Assembly: GCA_030639985.1 (NCBI GenBank)
Contig: DAOWKG010000140.1
Coordinates: 1-5,219, forward strand
Length of the DNA: 5,219 nucleotides
Direction of reading: 5' to 3'
DNA from: Desulfuromonadaceae bacterium
Lineage (GTDB): Bacteria > Desulfobacterota > Desulfuromonadia > Desulfuromonadales > Geopsychrobacteraceae
Part shown: positions 1 through 5,149 of the stretch, one piece after another
Position numbering within the stretch: the stretch's first letter is position 1
Layout: the number at the start of each line of letters is the position of its first letter
Made by a program: the position numbers and the translations under genes
The notes under the pieces: generated by a model
Seen by the model: the letters and a program-made list of their open reading frames with translations, nothing else
The model's database searches: none
What the model was told of the DNA's origin: nothing

Positions 1-882
1 GAATGCATCAAAAAGTTTCACCGCAAATATCAGGGCAAGCTTGAAGCAGAAGAGCATCCCTACCGTATTCAGGATTACATCACCGACCTGATCGGCATCC
101 GTATCATCTGTCTTTATGAAGACCAGATTGCCCAGACCTCAGAAGTTTTGCAGCAACATTTTCGGATTATTGATGTCACCGATAAAATTTCCGCGCTGGA
201 GGGCACCGATGATTCCTTCGGCTACAAAGGCTTACACCTGGATCTGGCTCTGAGTGACGCCCTGGTGGCGCAGGATAAATACCAAGAGTTCGCTAAATTG
301 CCTTACGAAGTACAGATCCGGTCTCTGATTCAGGATGCTTGGAGTGTCCTTGATCACAAGATCAAGTACAAGAAGTCGATTCCCAACGATCTCCGGCGCC
401 GGATCAATGTCCTTTCCGCCCTGTTTGAACTGGCTGATCGCGAATTCAAGGAGATCCGCAATGCCACGGAGGAACTGATGGAGCGGGAGACCGTGGAGCC
501 GATTGGAGACGCGACCGTAGGGGCAATTTCGAGCAGTGGTAAGGTAATCAACGCCTTCAATTTTCTGCGGGTGACTGGACATTTCTTCCGTGATTTTGAA
601 TTTCAGGACTACAAGGTCGATGGTTTCGTACAAGATATTCTCAAGTTGAACAATCGCTTTGAAAAGGGGGATCTACACCAGAGCCTGATGGAAAATTTGA
701 AAACTGTTCGGGAGTACCGGGGCGAGTTTCTTGCCGCCGACCCAGAGCACAATTTCAGCCCCTATTCGGCCATCCGTCATTGCCTTTATCTCCATGATCC
801 CATTTCTTTTCAGCGGATTATTTCCCGCAGTGCCCGGGAACGTTTTGAACTCTGGCTGAATGCTGAGGAAGAACTCGATTAA
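1..882 (+). CDS. RelA/SpoT-domain (p)ppGpp synthetase, 5'-truncated by window edge
   Basis: The frame is open from base 1 to the TAA at 880-882 (293 visible codons), so the start lies upstream. Residues 1-125 match the alarmone synthetase (RelA_SpoT nucleotidyltransferase) domain. DLIGIR (29-34) carries the acidic residue expected to bind Mg2+. GYKGLH (74-79) is the substrate-stacking Tyr loop. EVQIR (103-107) carries the second catalytic Glu, followed by AWSVLDHKIKYK (113-124), the usual end of the fold. The family transfers pyrophosphate from ATP to GDP/GTP to make the stringent-response alarmone in the cytoplasm. Key visible residues are intact, so an active synthetase is inferred. The upstream Arg/Lys ATP-binding segment is outside the window. 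No HD hydrolase, TGS or ACT domain is visible; instead about 165 residues of mostly helical, charged sequence follow, whose role I do not recognise. A synthetase-only protein is likely, but an upstream hydrolase domain cannot be excluded. Confidence 0.88.
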   Translation, partial: ECIKKFHRKYQGKLEAEEHPYRIQDYITDLIGIRIICLYEDQIAQTSEVLQQHFRIIDVTDKISALEGTDDSFGYKGLHLDLALSDALVAQDKYQEFAKLPYEVQIRSLIQDAWSVLDHKIKYKKSIPNDLRRRINVLSALFELADREFKEIRNATEELMERETVEPIGDATVGAISSSGKVINAFNFLRVTGHFFRDFEFQDYKVDGFVQDILKLNNRFEKGDLHQSLMENLKTVREYRGEFLAADPEHNFSPYSAIRHCLYLHDPISFQRIISRSARERFELWLNAEEELD

Positions 883-1113
883 ACCAAGAAACACCATGTG
901 CCAGTGAATGGTCAGGGAATGGCGGGGCCTGCCAGCGATGATGAAAAGGTGCCAGGCGGCAGGATTAAAAGGACTCCGATTGGGAGCATAGCACCGGCCT
1001 AGCAAAAATCATGATTTCAGTTTGAACGGCCAGAAGGGGTTGAATTGGTCGCTCGGGGAGAAGTGATCGGTTTTAGTTTGATCAACCACAGTTTTTTCAC
1101 TACTTTGCCGTAG

Positions 1114-1129
1114 CGTGACTATTATCACG
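1114..1129. promoter_or_regulatory. Candidate CRP/FNR-family operator
   Basis: CGTGA (1114-1118) and TCACG (1125-1129) form a perfect inverted repeat with a 6-bp spacer. The core GTGA-N6-TCAC matches the half-sites and spacing recognised by CRP-type regulators. The site overlaps the proposed -35 element of the yajQ promoter, with its centre roughly 35 bp before the inferred transcription start. That position fits repression, or class II-like activation if the start is a few bases further downstream. No regulator gene is in the window, so the assignment rests on the motif alone. Confidence 0.35.
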
Positions 1130-1149
1130 GTGCGGTTTTGTGTTATAAG
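1122..1149 (+). promoter_or_regulatory. Candidate sigma-70 promoter for yajQ-rimO
   Basis: TATAAG (1144-1149) matches the -10 consensus at five of six positions and is preceded by TGT (1141-1143), an extended -10 signature. TTATCA (1122-1127) is a partial -35, 16 bp upstream, matching TTGACA at four positions. Transcription would begin near 1156, giving a leader of about 50 nt before the yajQ start. The CRP-like inverted repeat overlaps the -35. A second TTATAAGT at 1181-1188 lies too close to the Shine-Dalgarno sequence to serve as the main -10. Confidence 0.4.
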
Positions 1150-1205
1150 TCTTCGATTCTTTGGACTTTATTGTGATTATTTATAAGTTAATAAGGAGAT
1201 AAACT

Positions 1206-1691
1206 ATGCCAAGCTTTGACATCGTTTCGAAGGTTGATTTTCAGGAAGTTGATAATGCCGTTAATCAGGCCATTAAAGAGATTTCACAGCGTTATGATTT
1301 TAAGGGAACAATTAACGAAATCACTCTGGGAAAAGAGCACCTCGATATTCTGGCTGCTGATGAGTATAAACTGCAGGCGATTAAAGATATTTTGATTGCC
1401 AAACTGGTACGCCGCAAAGTTTCACCAAAGTGTTTTGATTACGGCAAAGAAGAAACGGCGTCGGCTGGAGCACTACGGGTTAAGGCTTCTATCATTCAGG
1501 GGATTAGCAAAGAAAAAGGGAAAGAAATCGTCAAGCTGATCAAGGATACCAAGCTTAAAGTTCAGGCGCAAATCATGGAGGATCAGGTTCGGGTCACGGG
1601 TAAAAAAATTGATGATTTGCAAGAGGTGATGCAACTGCTCAAGGGGAAAGATTTAGATGTCGAATTACAATTTGAGAATATGCGCTCGTAG
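1206..1691 (+). CDS. yajQ: YajQ family nucleotide/cyclic di-GMP-binding protein
   Basis: At 161 residues this is full length for the YajQ (DUF520) family, which is about 160-165 residues. It begins with the family's hallmark [17 protein letters not shown] and continues with RYDFKG (29-34). The second half carries [12 protein letters not shown] and the terminal [12 protein letters not shown]. The fold is two ferredoxin-like domains with no catalytic residues. Family members bind nucleic acid or nucleotides, and some, as in Xanthomonas, act as cyclic di-GMP receptors; which ligand applies here cannot be read from sequence. The ATG at 1206 follows a strong AAGGAGAT (1193-1200) with 5-nt spacing, so the start is secure. 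The protein has no signal peptide or membrane segment and should be cytoplasmic. It is the first gene after the long intergenic region and probably leads an operon with rimO, which begins 8 bp after its stop. Confidence 0.95.
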   Translation: MPSFDIVSKVDFQEVDNAVNQAIKEISQRYDFKGTINEITLGKEHLDILAADEYKLQAIKDILIAKLVRRKVSPKCFDYGKEETASAGALRVKASIIQGISKEKGKEIVKLIKDTKLKVQAQIMEDQVRVTGKKIDDLQEVMQLLKGKDLDVELQFENMRS

Positions 1692-1695
1692 GGAG
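1690..1695 (+). promoter_or_regulatory. Shine-Dalgarno for rimO overlapping the yajQ stop
   Basis: AGGGAG shares two bases with the TAG stop of yajQ (1689-1691) and sits 4 nt before the GTG start of rimO. The arrangement supports the GTG start and suggests that ribosomes terminating on yajQ influence initiation of rimO. Confidence 0.6.
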
Positions 1696-1699
1696 TAAC

Positions 1700-3040
1700 G
1701 TGGAAAAATTAAAAGTTAGCCTGATAAGTCTGGGTTGTCCAAAAAATCTGGTCGATTCCGAAGTGATGCTGGGACATTTTCCGCTGGATCGTTATGAAAT
1801 TGTTCTGGATGAGAGTCAGGCCGATATCATTATTGTCAACACCTGTGCTTTTATTAACGATGCGAAAGAGGAATCGATCGATACGATTCTCGAAGTAGCC
1901 GATTATAAAGAGGATGGTAACTGTAAGGTGCTGGCTGTCGCTGGGTGTTTGCCACAACGTTATCAAAATGCTTTAAAAGAACAGATGCCTGAAGTAGACC
2001 TGTTTATCGGTACCTCTGAGGGGGAGCAGATTGTCGCTTTGATTGAGCAACAATTAGACCACAGCGATCCGGTCGAGAAGGTTGGTATCCCCGATTATCT
2101 CTACAATCATGAAACGCCCCGGGTTAATTCGTCCCCCACTTATAGCAGTTACATCAAAATTGCCGAGGGCTGTTCCAACCACTGTTCCTACTGTATCATT
2201 CCCCAATTGCGTGGCAAGTTGCGCTCCCGCAGTATCGCTTCGGTGGTAGCGGAAGCTGAAAATCTGGTGGCACAAGGGGTGACAGAAATTATCCTTATTG
2301 CTCAGGATATTACCGATTTTGGTGCCGACCGTGATGATGGTGCCACGCTGGTGAAATTACTTCAGGAGCTGGTCAAGGTCGACGGTATTGTCTGGATTCG
2401 CCTCCTTTATGCCTATCCGGAGGGAGTTTCTGACGATCTGATTGAATTGATCGCCACTGAAGAGAAGATTTGTAACTATCTTGACCTACCGCTGCAACAT
2501 ATAGATGACCAAATCCTCGGGCAGATGAATCGCCATCTCAACGAAAAACAAACCCGAGAATTAATTCAGCGCCTGCACGATAGAATTCCTGACTTGACCC
2601 TTAGAACCTCATTTATCGTTGGCTTTCCCGGCGAAACAATTGAACAGTTTGATAAGCTGTTCAAATTTGTTAATGCTGGTCATTTCGAGCGGGTTGGGGT
2701 ATTTCCTTATTCCCGTGAGGATGGGACACCCGCCGCAAAATTTGCCGATCAAGTTCCAGCTCGCACCAAAAAGAGTCGTTTGAAAAAATTGATGCGAGCT
2801 CAGGCACGGGTTTCTTTTAACCATAATCGTTCTCTGCTTGGGCAGACTGAACTGGTGTTGGTAGAGGGTTACAGTGAAGAAACCGAACTCTTGCTTAAGG
2901 GGCGTAGTGCCAGACAAGCTCCAGATATTGATGGCCAATACTTAATTACTTCTGGTCACGCTAATATCGGTGAATACGTTCGGCTAGAAATTACCGATTC
3001 CTCTGAATACGATCTGATTGGTGAGATAGTAAAGGATTAA
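1700..3040 (+). CDS. rimO: Ribosomal protein S12 (Asp) methylthiotransferase RimO
   Basis: RimO is a radical-SAM enzyme with two iron-sulfur clusters. It adds a methylthio group to the beta-carbon of a conserved aspartate in ribosomal protein S12. The 446-residue length is typical. The N-terminal UPF0004 domain carries the three auxiliary-cluster cysteines C13 (SLGCPKNLVDSE), C49 (NTCAF) and C83 (AGCLPQ). The radical-SAM CX3CX2C is C158, C162 and C165 (EGCSNHCSYCIIPQLRG). LPLQHIDDQIL (near 263) and TSFIVGFPGET (near 303-313) are further core motifs. Residues 381-446 form the TRAM domain thought to contact the S12 substrate. SLGCPKNLVDSE and the methylthiotransferase layout favour RimO over the tRNA enzymes MiaB and MtaB. 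The start is GTG at 1700, served by AGGGAG (1690-1695), which overlaps the yajQ stop codon. All catalytic residues appear intact. Confidence 0.96.
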   Translation: MEKLKVSLISLGCPKNLVDSEVMLGHFPLDRYEIVLDESQADIIIVNTCAFINDAKEESIDTILEVADYKEDGNCKVLAVAGCLPQRYQNALKEQMPEVDLFIGTSEGEQIVALIEQQLDHSDPVEKVGIPDYLYNHETPRVNSSPTYSSYIKIAEGCSNHCSYCIIPQLRGKLRSRSIASVVAEAENLVAQGVTEIILIAQDITDFGADRDDGATLVKLLQELVKVDGIVWIRLLYAYPEGVSDDLIELIATEEKICNYLDLPLQHIDDQILGQMNRHLNEKQTRELIQRLHDRIPDLTLRTSFIVGFPGETIEQFDKLFKFVNAGHFERVGVFPYSREDGTPAAKFADQVPARTKKSRLKKLMRAQARVSFNHNRSLLGQTELVLVEGYSEETELLLKGRSARQAPDIDGQYLITSGHANIGEYVRLEITDSSEYDLIGEIVKD

Positions 3041-3042
3041 GT

Positions 3043-3114
3043 ATGGCAGCAAGCATTAGCCATATGATTTTTTTGTCAAGATTGCCAGTTAGGCAGAGTG
3101 TGGTTCCGCGATGA
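3043..3114 (+). CDS. Possible 23-codon ORF coupling rimO to the NusG-II gene
   Basis: This short frame starts with ATG at 3043, preceded by AAAGGA (3031-3036) at 6-nt spacing inside the end of rimO. It ends in TGA (3112-3114), overlapping the ATG (3111-3113) of the next gene as ATGA. The peptide begins MAASISHMIFLSRLPV and resembles no family I know. The downstream gene has no good Shine-Dalgarno of its own, so translation of this short frame could deliver ribosomes to it by termination-reinitiation. This function is inferred from layout alone, and a frame of this length can occur by chance. Confidence 0.35.
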   Translation: MAASISHMIFLSRLPVRQSVVPR

Positions 3115-3503
3115 AAGCTATTGGGTGGCTGAAACTACTAACTCCATTTGATCGTAAATTGCTGCTTGTGGTTACTATCTTGGTAGCACTTTCCTTTTTG
3201 TTATTGTTAAGACAAACTAGTGGCGCTAGAGTTGTCGTCAGTGCCGACGATAAGATCATTTTTGTTGCCCCTTTGGATCATGATCAACTGGTAGAACTGC
3301 CTGGTCCACTCGGAATCACAGTGCTACAAATTAAGGACGGCGCTGCCCAGGTTATCAGTTCTCCCTGTGTTCGAAAGGTTTGCATTGGCATGGGTGAAGC
3401 GCGGCATAGCGGTGATTTACTTGCCTGTGTCCCGAACCAGCTGGTGATTCGTATCGAGGGTGATTGCGAGGAGGATGGCGAATATGACTTCATCAGCCGT
3501 TGA
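3111..3503 (+). CDS. NusG domain II-containing membrane-anchored protein
   Basis: This 130-residue protein has a short basic N-terminus and one hydrophobic segment at about residues 16-34, which probably anchors it in the inner membrane with the rest outside the cytoplasm. Residues 40-125 match the NusG_II domain (PF07009), a small beta domain named for an insert in some NusG proteins. The characteristic cysteine pattern is present: SPCVRKVC (C86, C91) and LLACVPNQL (C106), with an extra C119. The biochemical role of the family is unknown. It commonly sits beside Gx transporter genes and sometimes near FMN transferase or redox genes, so a role with an envelope transport or electron-transfer system is an inference. 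An in-frame TAG at 3090-3092, with no start codon after it before 3111, fixes ATG 3111 as the earliest possible start. The end overlaps the next gene by 20 bp. Confidence 0.85.
   Translation: MKAIGWLKLLTPFDRKLLLVVTILVALSFLLLLRQTSGARVVVSADDKIIFVAPLDHDQLVELPGPLGITVLQIKDGAAQVISSPCVRKVCIGMGEARHSGDLLACVPNQLVIRIEGDCEEDGEYDFISR
3468..3474 (+). promoter_or_regulatory. Shine-Dalgarno that sets the Gx transporter start
   Basis: GAGGAGG lies within the 3' end of the NusG-II gene. The candidate starts are GTG 3460, ATG 3475 and ATG 3484. Only ATG 3484 has this motif at a workable distance (9 nt); GTG 3460 lies upstream of it and ATG 3475 abuts it. The motif therefore favours 3484. Confidence 0.65.
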
Positions 3504-4068
3504 TCCGCAACAACTGGAGCAGGTAAGACGCCGAGTCATGCTGGCATTGTTTGTTGCCTTGGCAGTTGCTCTCCACACCGTTGAAGTTCTGTTGCCGAAC
3601 CCGATCCCTTGGTTTCGTATCGGGCTGGCTAATATTCTTGCTCTGACAGCACTCTTCAGCTATGGCATCCAGGCGCTCTGGATTGTCAGTATCTCCCGCA
3701 TCCTGATTGGCAGTATGTTATTGGGAAGCTTGTTCTCGCCCGGTTTTTTATTATCATTAGGCGGTGGTCTTGCTGCAAATATACTGATGAGTATTGGTTA
3801 CAAGTTGTGGCAACCTAAAATTGGCCCGGTTGGAGTTTCAATTCTCGGAGCGTTGGGACACGTTACCGGACAACTGTTGATAGCCTGGCTGGTGGTAATT
3901 CGCCATCCCTCAATCTGGATGCTGTTGCCATTCTTTCTTCTCTTTGCCCTGATAAGTGGTATTGTTAATGGGTTAGCAGCCGATTACCTGCTTGGATCTC
4001 TATATAAGCATCCGGTTTTTTCCGGTTTGAAAAAGATAAAAACTGATAAGAGCCAACCATCCGTTTAA
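3484..4068 (+). CDS. Gx transporter family membrane protein (Hpre_diP_synt_I)
   Basis: From ATG 3484 this is a 194-residue, highly hydrophobic protein with about five membrane segments (roughly residues 18-37, 45-66, 70-106, 113-138 and 144-172). It matches the family often annotated as heptaprenyl diphosphate synthase component I (PF07456) and now called Gx transporter family. Recognisable features are PWFRIGLANI (42-51), SRILIGSMLLGSLFSPGF (71-88), LSLGGGLAANILM (90-102) and LGALGHVTGQ (121-130). The old name is misleading: the protein is membrane-embedded and resembles ECF-transporter substrate-binding components, whereas the true HepPP synthase subunit I is soluble. No substrate can be assigned. 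A basic tail (KKIKTDK, 183-189) probably faces the cytoplasm. The gene overlaps the NusG-II gene by 20 bp, which suggests translational coupling and a shared function. An alternative GTG start at 3460 would add 8 residues but lacks a ribosome-binding site. Confidence 0.85.
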   Translation: MTSSAVDPQQLEQVRRRVMLALFVALAVALHTVEVLLPNPIPWFRIGLANILALTALFSYGIQALWIVSISRILIGSMLLGSLFSPGFLLSLGGGLAANILMSIGYKLWQPKIGPVGVSILGALGHVTGQLLIAWLVVIRHPSIWMLLPFFLLFALISGIVNGLAADYLLGSLYKHPVFSGLKKIKTDKSQPSV

Positions 4069-4089
4069 CAAATTTGTTCAGGAGGGAAC

Positions 4090-5085
4090 ATGAAAGCAAT
4101 TTTACCCGTCGCCGGAAAAGGGACACGCCTGCGCCCCCATACCCACACTAAAGCTAAATCGTTGGTCAATGTTGCCGGAAAAACGGTCCTTGAACATATT
4201 GTCGAACGACTGCAGACCGTCGATGTCGAGGAATATATTTTTATAATTGATGAAAATGGTCAGCAGATTACCGCTTTTATGGCGGAAAAATTTCCTGATT
4301 TAAAATGTAGTTATTATGTTCAAAAGCAACGGCTTGGACCCGCTCATGCGGTAGCACTGGCAGCCCCATCGGTACAACCCGGTGATGATTTGCTGGTGGT
4401 TTTTAACGATACCATCTTTGTCACCGACTTGGCTGCGATTCCCAGTCTTTGCCATAATGCCGACGGCTTAATCTACTCAAAAGAGGTCGAGGACTATCAA
4501 CGTTTCGGGGTCAATGTTTTAGCCGGGGACTTCATTGTTGATATGGTGGAAAAACCCGACACCCCCATTTCTCGTTTGGCTCAGGTTGGCCTCTATTACT
4601 TGAAAGATGGTGCCGGATTTATTGCGGCAATTGAGGCAACGGTAGCGGCAGGCGAAACGGTGAAAGGGGAATATTACCTTCCCTCGGTATTTATGCGGAT
4701 GATCGGTGCCGGGAATAAATTTAAAGCACCAGAAATTGACGCCTGGCTCGATTGTGGCAAACCCGAAACCTTGCTGGAAACCAACCGTTTTCTCCTCAAA
4801 GGGCGGCACCATATCCATGGTGAGGTTGAGGATACGGTATTGATTGAACCGGTTCACGTTGCCCAGGGGGCCACTATCAGAAACTCAATTATCGGGCCGA
4901 ATGTTTCGATTGCTGCCGGAAGTGTAATAGAAAACAGTATCATCAGAGATTCGATCATCAACACCGATAATAAGATCAGTTATTTAAACTTGGATCAGTC
5001 GTTGTTGGGGGATGCCGTCAGTCTGATCGGTGCACCACGACGGATGAATATCGGTGATCATTCCCATATTGTTATGGATCAGTAG
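4090..5085 (+). CDS. Sugar-phosphate nucleotidyltransferase with beta-helix tail
   Basis: This 331-residue protein is of the glucose-1-phosphate thymidylyl/uridylyltransferase type, which joins an NTP and a sugar 1-phosphate into an NDP-sugar plus pyrophosphate. The N-terminal Rossmann-like domain (1 to about 238) shows the nucleotide-binding loop VAGKGTRLRP (7-16), the partner Lys in AKSL (K23), VAGKTVLEHI (28-37), the base-recognition loop LGPAHAV (82-88), metal ligand D107 in FNDTIF, VEKP (153-156), and WLDCGKPETLLETNRFLL (219-236) with the second metal ligand D221. Residues 240-325 contain hexapeptide-like repeats (IRNSIIGPNVSIAAGSVIENSII), a left-handed beta-helix used for oligomerisation or, in some relatives, acyl transfer. 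Sugar and nucleotide specificity cannot be read from sequence. Odd points are FND where GD is usual and AKSL where PKPL is usual. ATG 4090 follows AGGAGGG (4080-4086), and the gene starts 21 bp after the Gx gene. A role in envelope polysaccharide synthesis is inferred. Confidence 0.9.
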   Translation: MKAILPVAGKGTRLRPHTHTKAKSLVNVAGKTVLEHIVERLQTVDVEEYIFIIDENGQQITAFMAEKFPDLKCSYYVQKQRLGPAHAVALAAPSVQPGDDLLVVFNDTIFVTDLAAIPSLCHNADGLIYSKEVEDYQRFGVNVLAGDFIVDMVEKPDTPISRLAQVGLYYLKDGAGFIAAIEATVAAGETVKGEYYLPSVFMRMIGAGNKFKAPEIDAWLDCGKPETLLETNRFLLKGRHHIHGEVEDTVLIEPVHVAQGATIRNSIIGPNVSIAAGSVIENSIIRDSIINTDNKISYLNLDQSLLGDAVSLIGAPRRMNIGDHSHIVMDQ

Positions 5086-5090
5086 TCGGT

Positions 5091-5149
5091 AACCGGAGAG
5101 GCTTTTAACGGAGAGACGTAGAGAACGCTGAGAGGAGCAAAAGCTTTTG
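5091..5149. repeat. Degenerate purine-rich short tandem array with inverted ends
   Basis: Loosely repeated units of 8-10 bp share the pattern A(A)CG..GAG: AACCGGAGAG (5091-5100), AACGGAGAG (5107-5115), ACGTAGAG (5116-5123) and AACGCTGAG (5124-5132). GCTTTT at 5101-5106 and AAAAGC at 5139-5144 are inverted copies flanking the last three units, and CAAAAGCTTTTG (5138-5149) is a perfect 12-bp palindrome. The pattern resembles degenerate ACGCAGAG-type intergenic repeats that I associate with Desulfuromonadales genomes; that link is from memory and unverified. It carries no recognisable gene. Confidence 0.45.

Larger units (their letters stand above)
883..1205. other. Intergenic region between the alarmone synthetase and yajQ
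   Basis: This 323-bp stretch holds no convincing + strand gene. Bases 883-1000 are visibly GC-rich. They contain several complementary segments: CCTGCC 928-933 with GGCAGG 958-963, GGTGC 948-952 with GCACC 991-995, and CTCC 974-977 with GGAG 983-986. Bases 1006-1017 form a perfect 12-bp palindrome, AAATCATGATTT. From about 1060 the DNA turns AT-rich and contains the promoter and operator candidates listed separately. A T6 run at 1092-1097 is preceded only by a weak 4-bp GGTT/AACC stem, so I do not call a terminator. The minus strand is stop-free across 883-1005, but its frame continues into the antisense of the upstream gene and resembles no family I know. Confidence 0.6.

Noticed and set aside
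148..882. Alarmone synthetase starting at TTG 148
   Set aside because: The frame is open to base 1 and the upstream part carries the conserved DLIGIR synthetase motif, so 148 is internal and the gene starts before the window.
883..1000. Cyclic di-GMP (GEMM) or cobalamin riboswitch
   Set aside because: The diagnostic conserved blocks of these riboswitches are not visible, and the segment lies nearer the upstream gene than expected for a yajQ leader.
1078..1085. TTGATCAA as an FNR site
   Set aside because: FNR sites need four bases between TTGAT and ATCAA; here the half-sites are fused into a simple 8-bp palindrome.
1069..1097. Intrinsic terminator ending in the T6 run at 1092-1097
   Set aside because: Only a 4-bp GGTT/AACC stem with an 11-nt loop precedes the T-run, and it is not directly adjacent, so it is too weak to call.
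2054..2275. Minus-strand ORF inside rimO
   Set aside because: It is antisense to the conserved radical-SAM coding sequence with no ribosome-binding site or family resemblance, so it is a shadow ORF.
2265..2284. Sigma-54-like TGGCAC inside rimO
   Set aside because: The -12 TTGC element is missing at the required spacing and the match lies in coding sequence.
3460..3483. GTG 3460 or ATG 3475 as start of the Gx transporter gene
   Set aside because: GAGGAGG at 3468-3474 can serve only ATG 3484; GTG 3460 lies before it and ATG 3475 directly abuts it.
4519..4857. Minus-strand 112-residue ORF inside the nucleotidyltransferase gene
   Set aside because: The + strand encodes conserved catalytic motifs throughout this interval; the antisense frame has no recognisable features.
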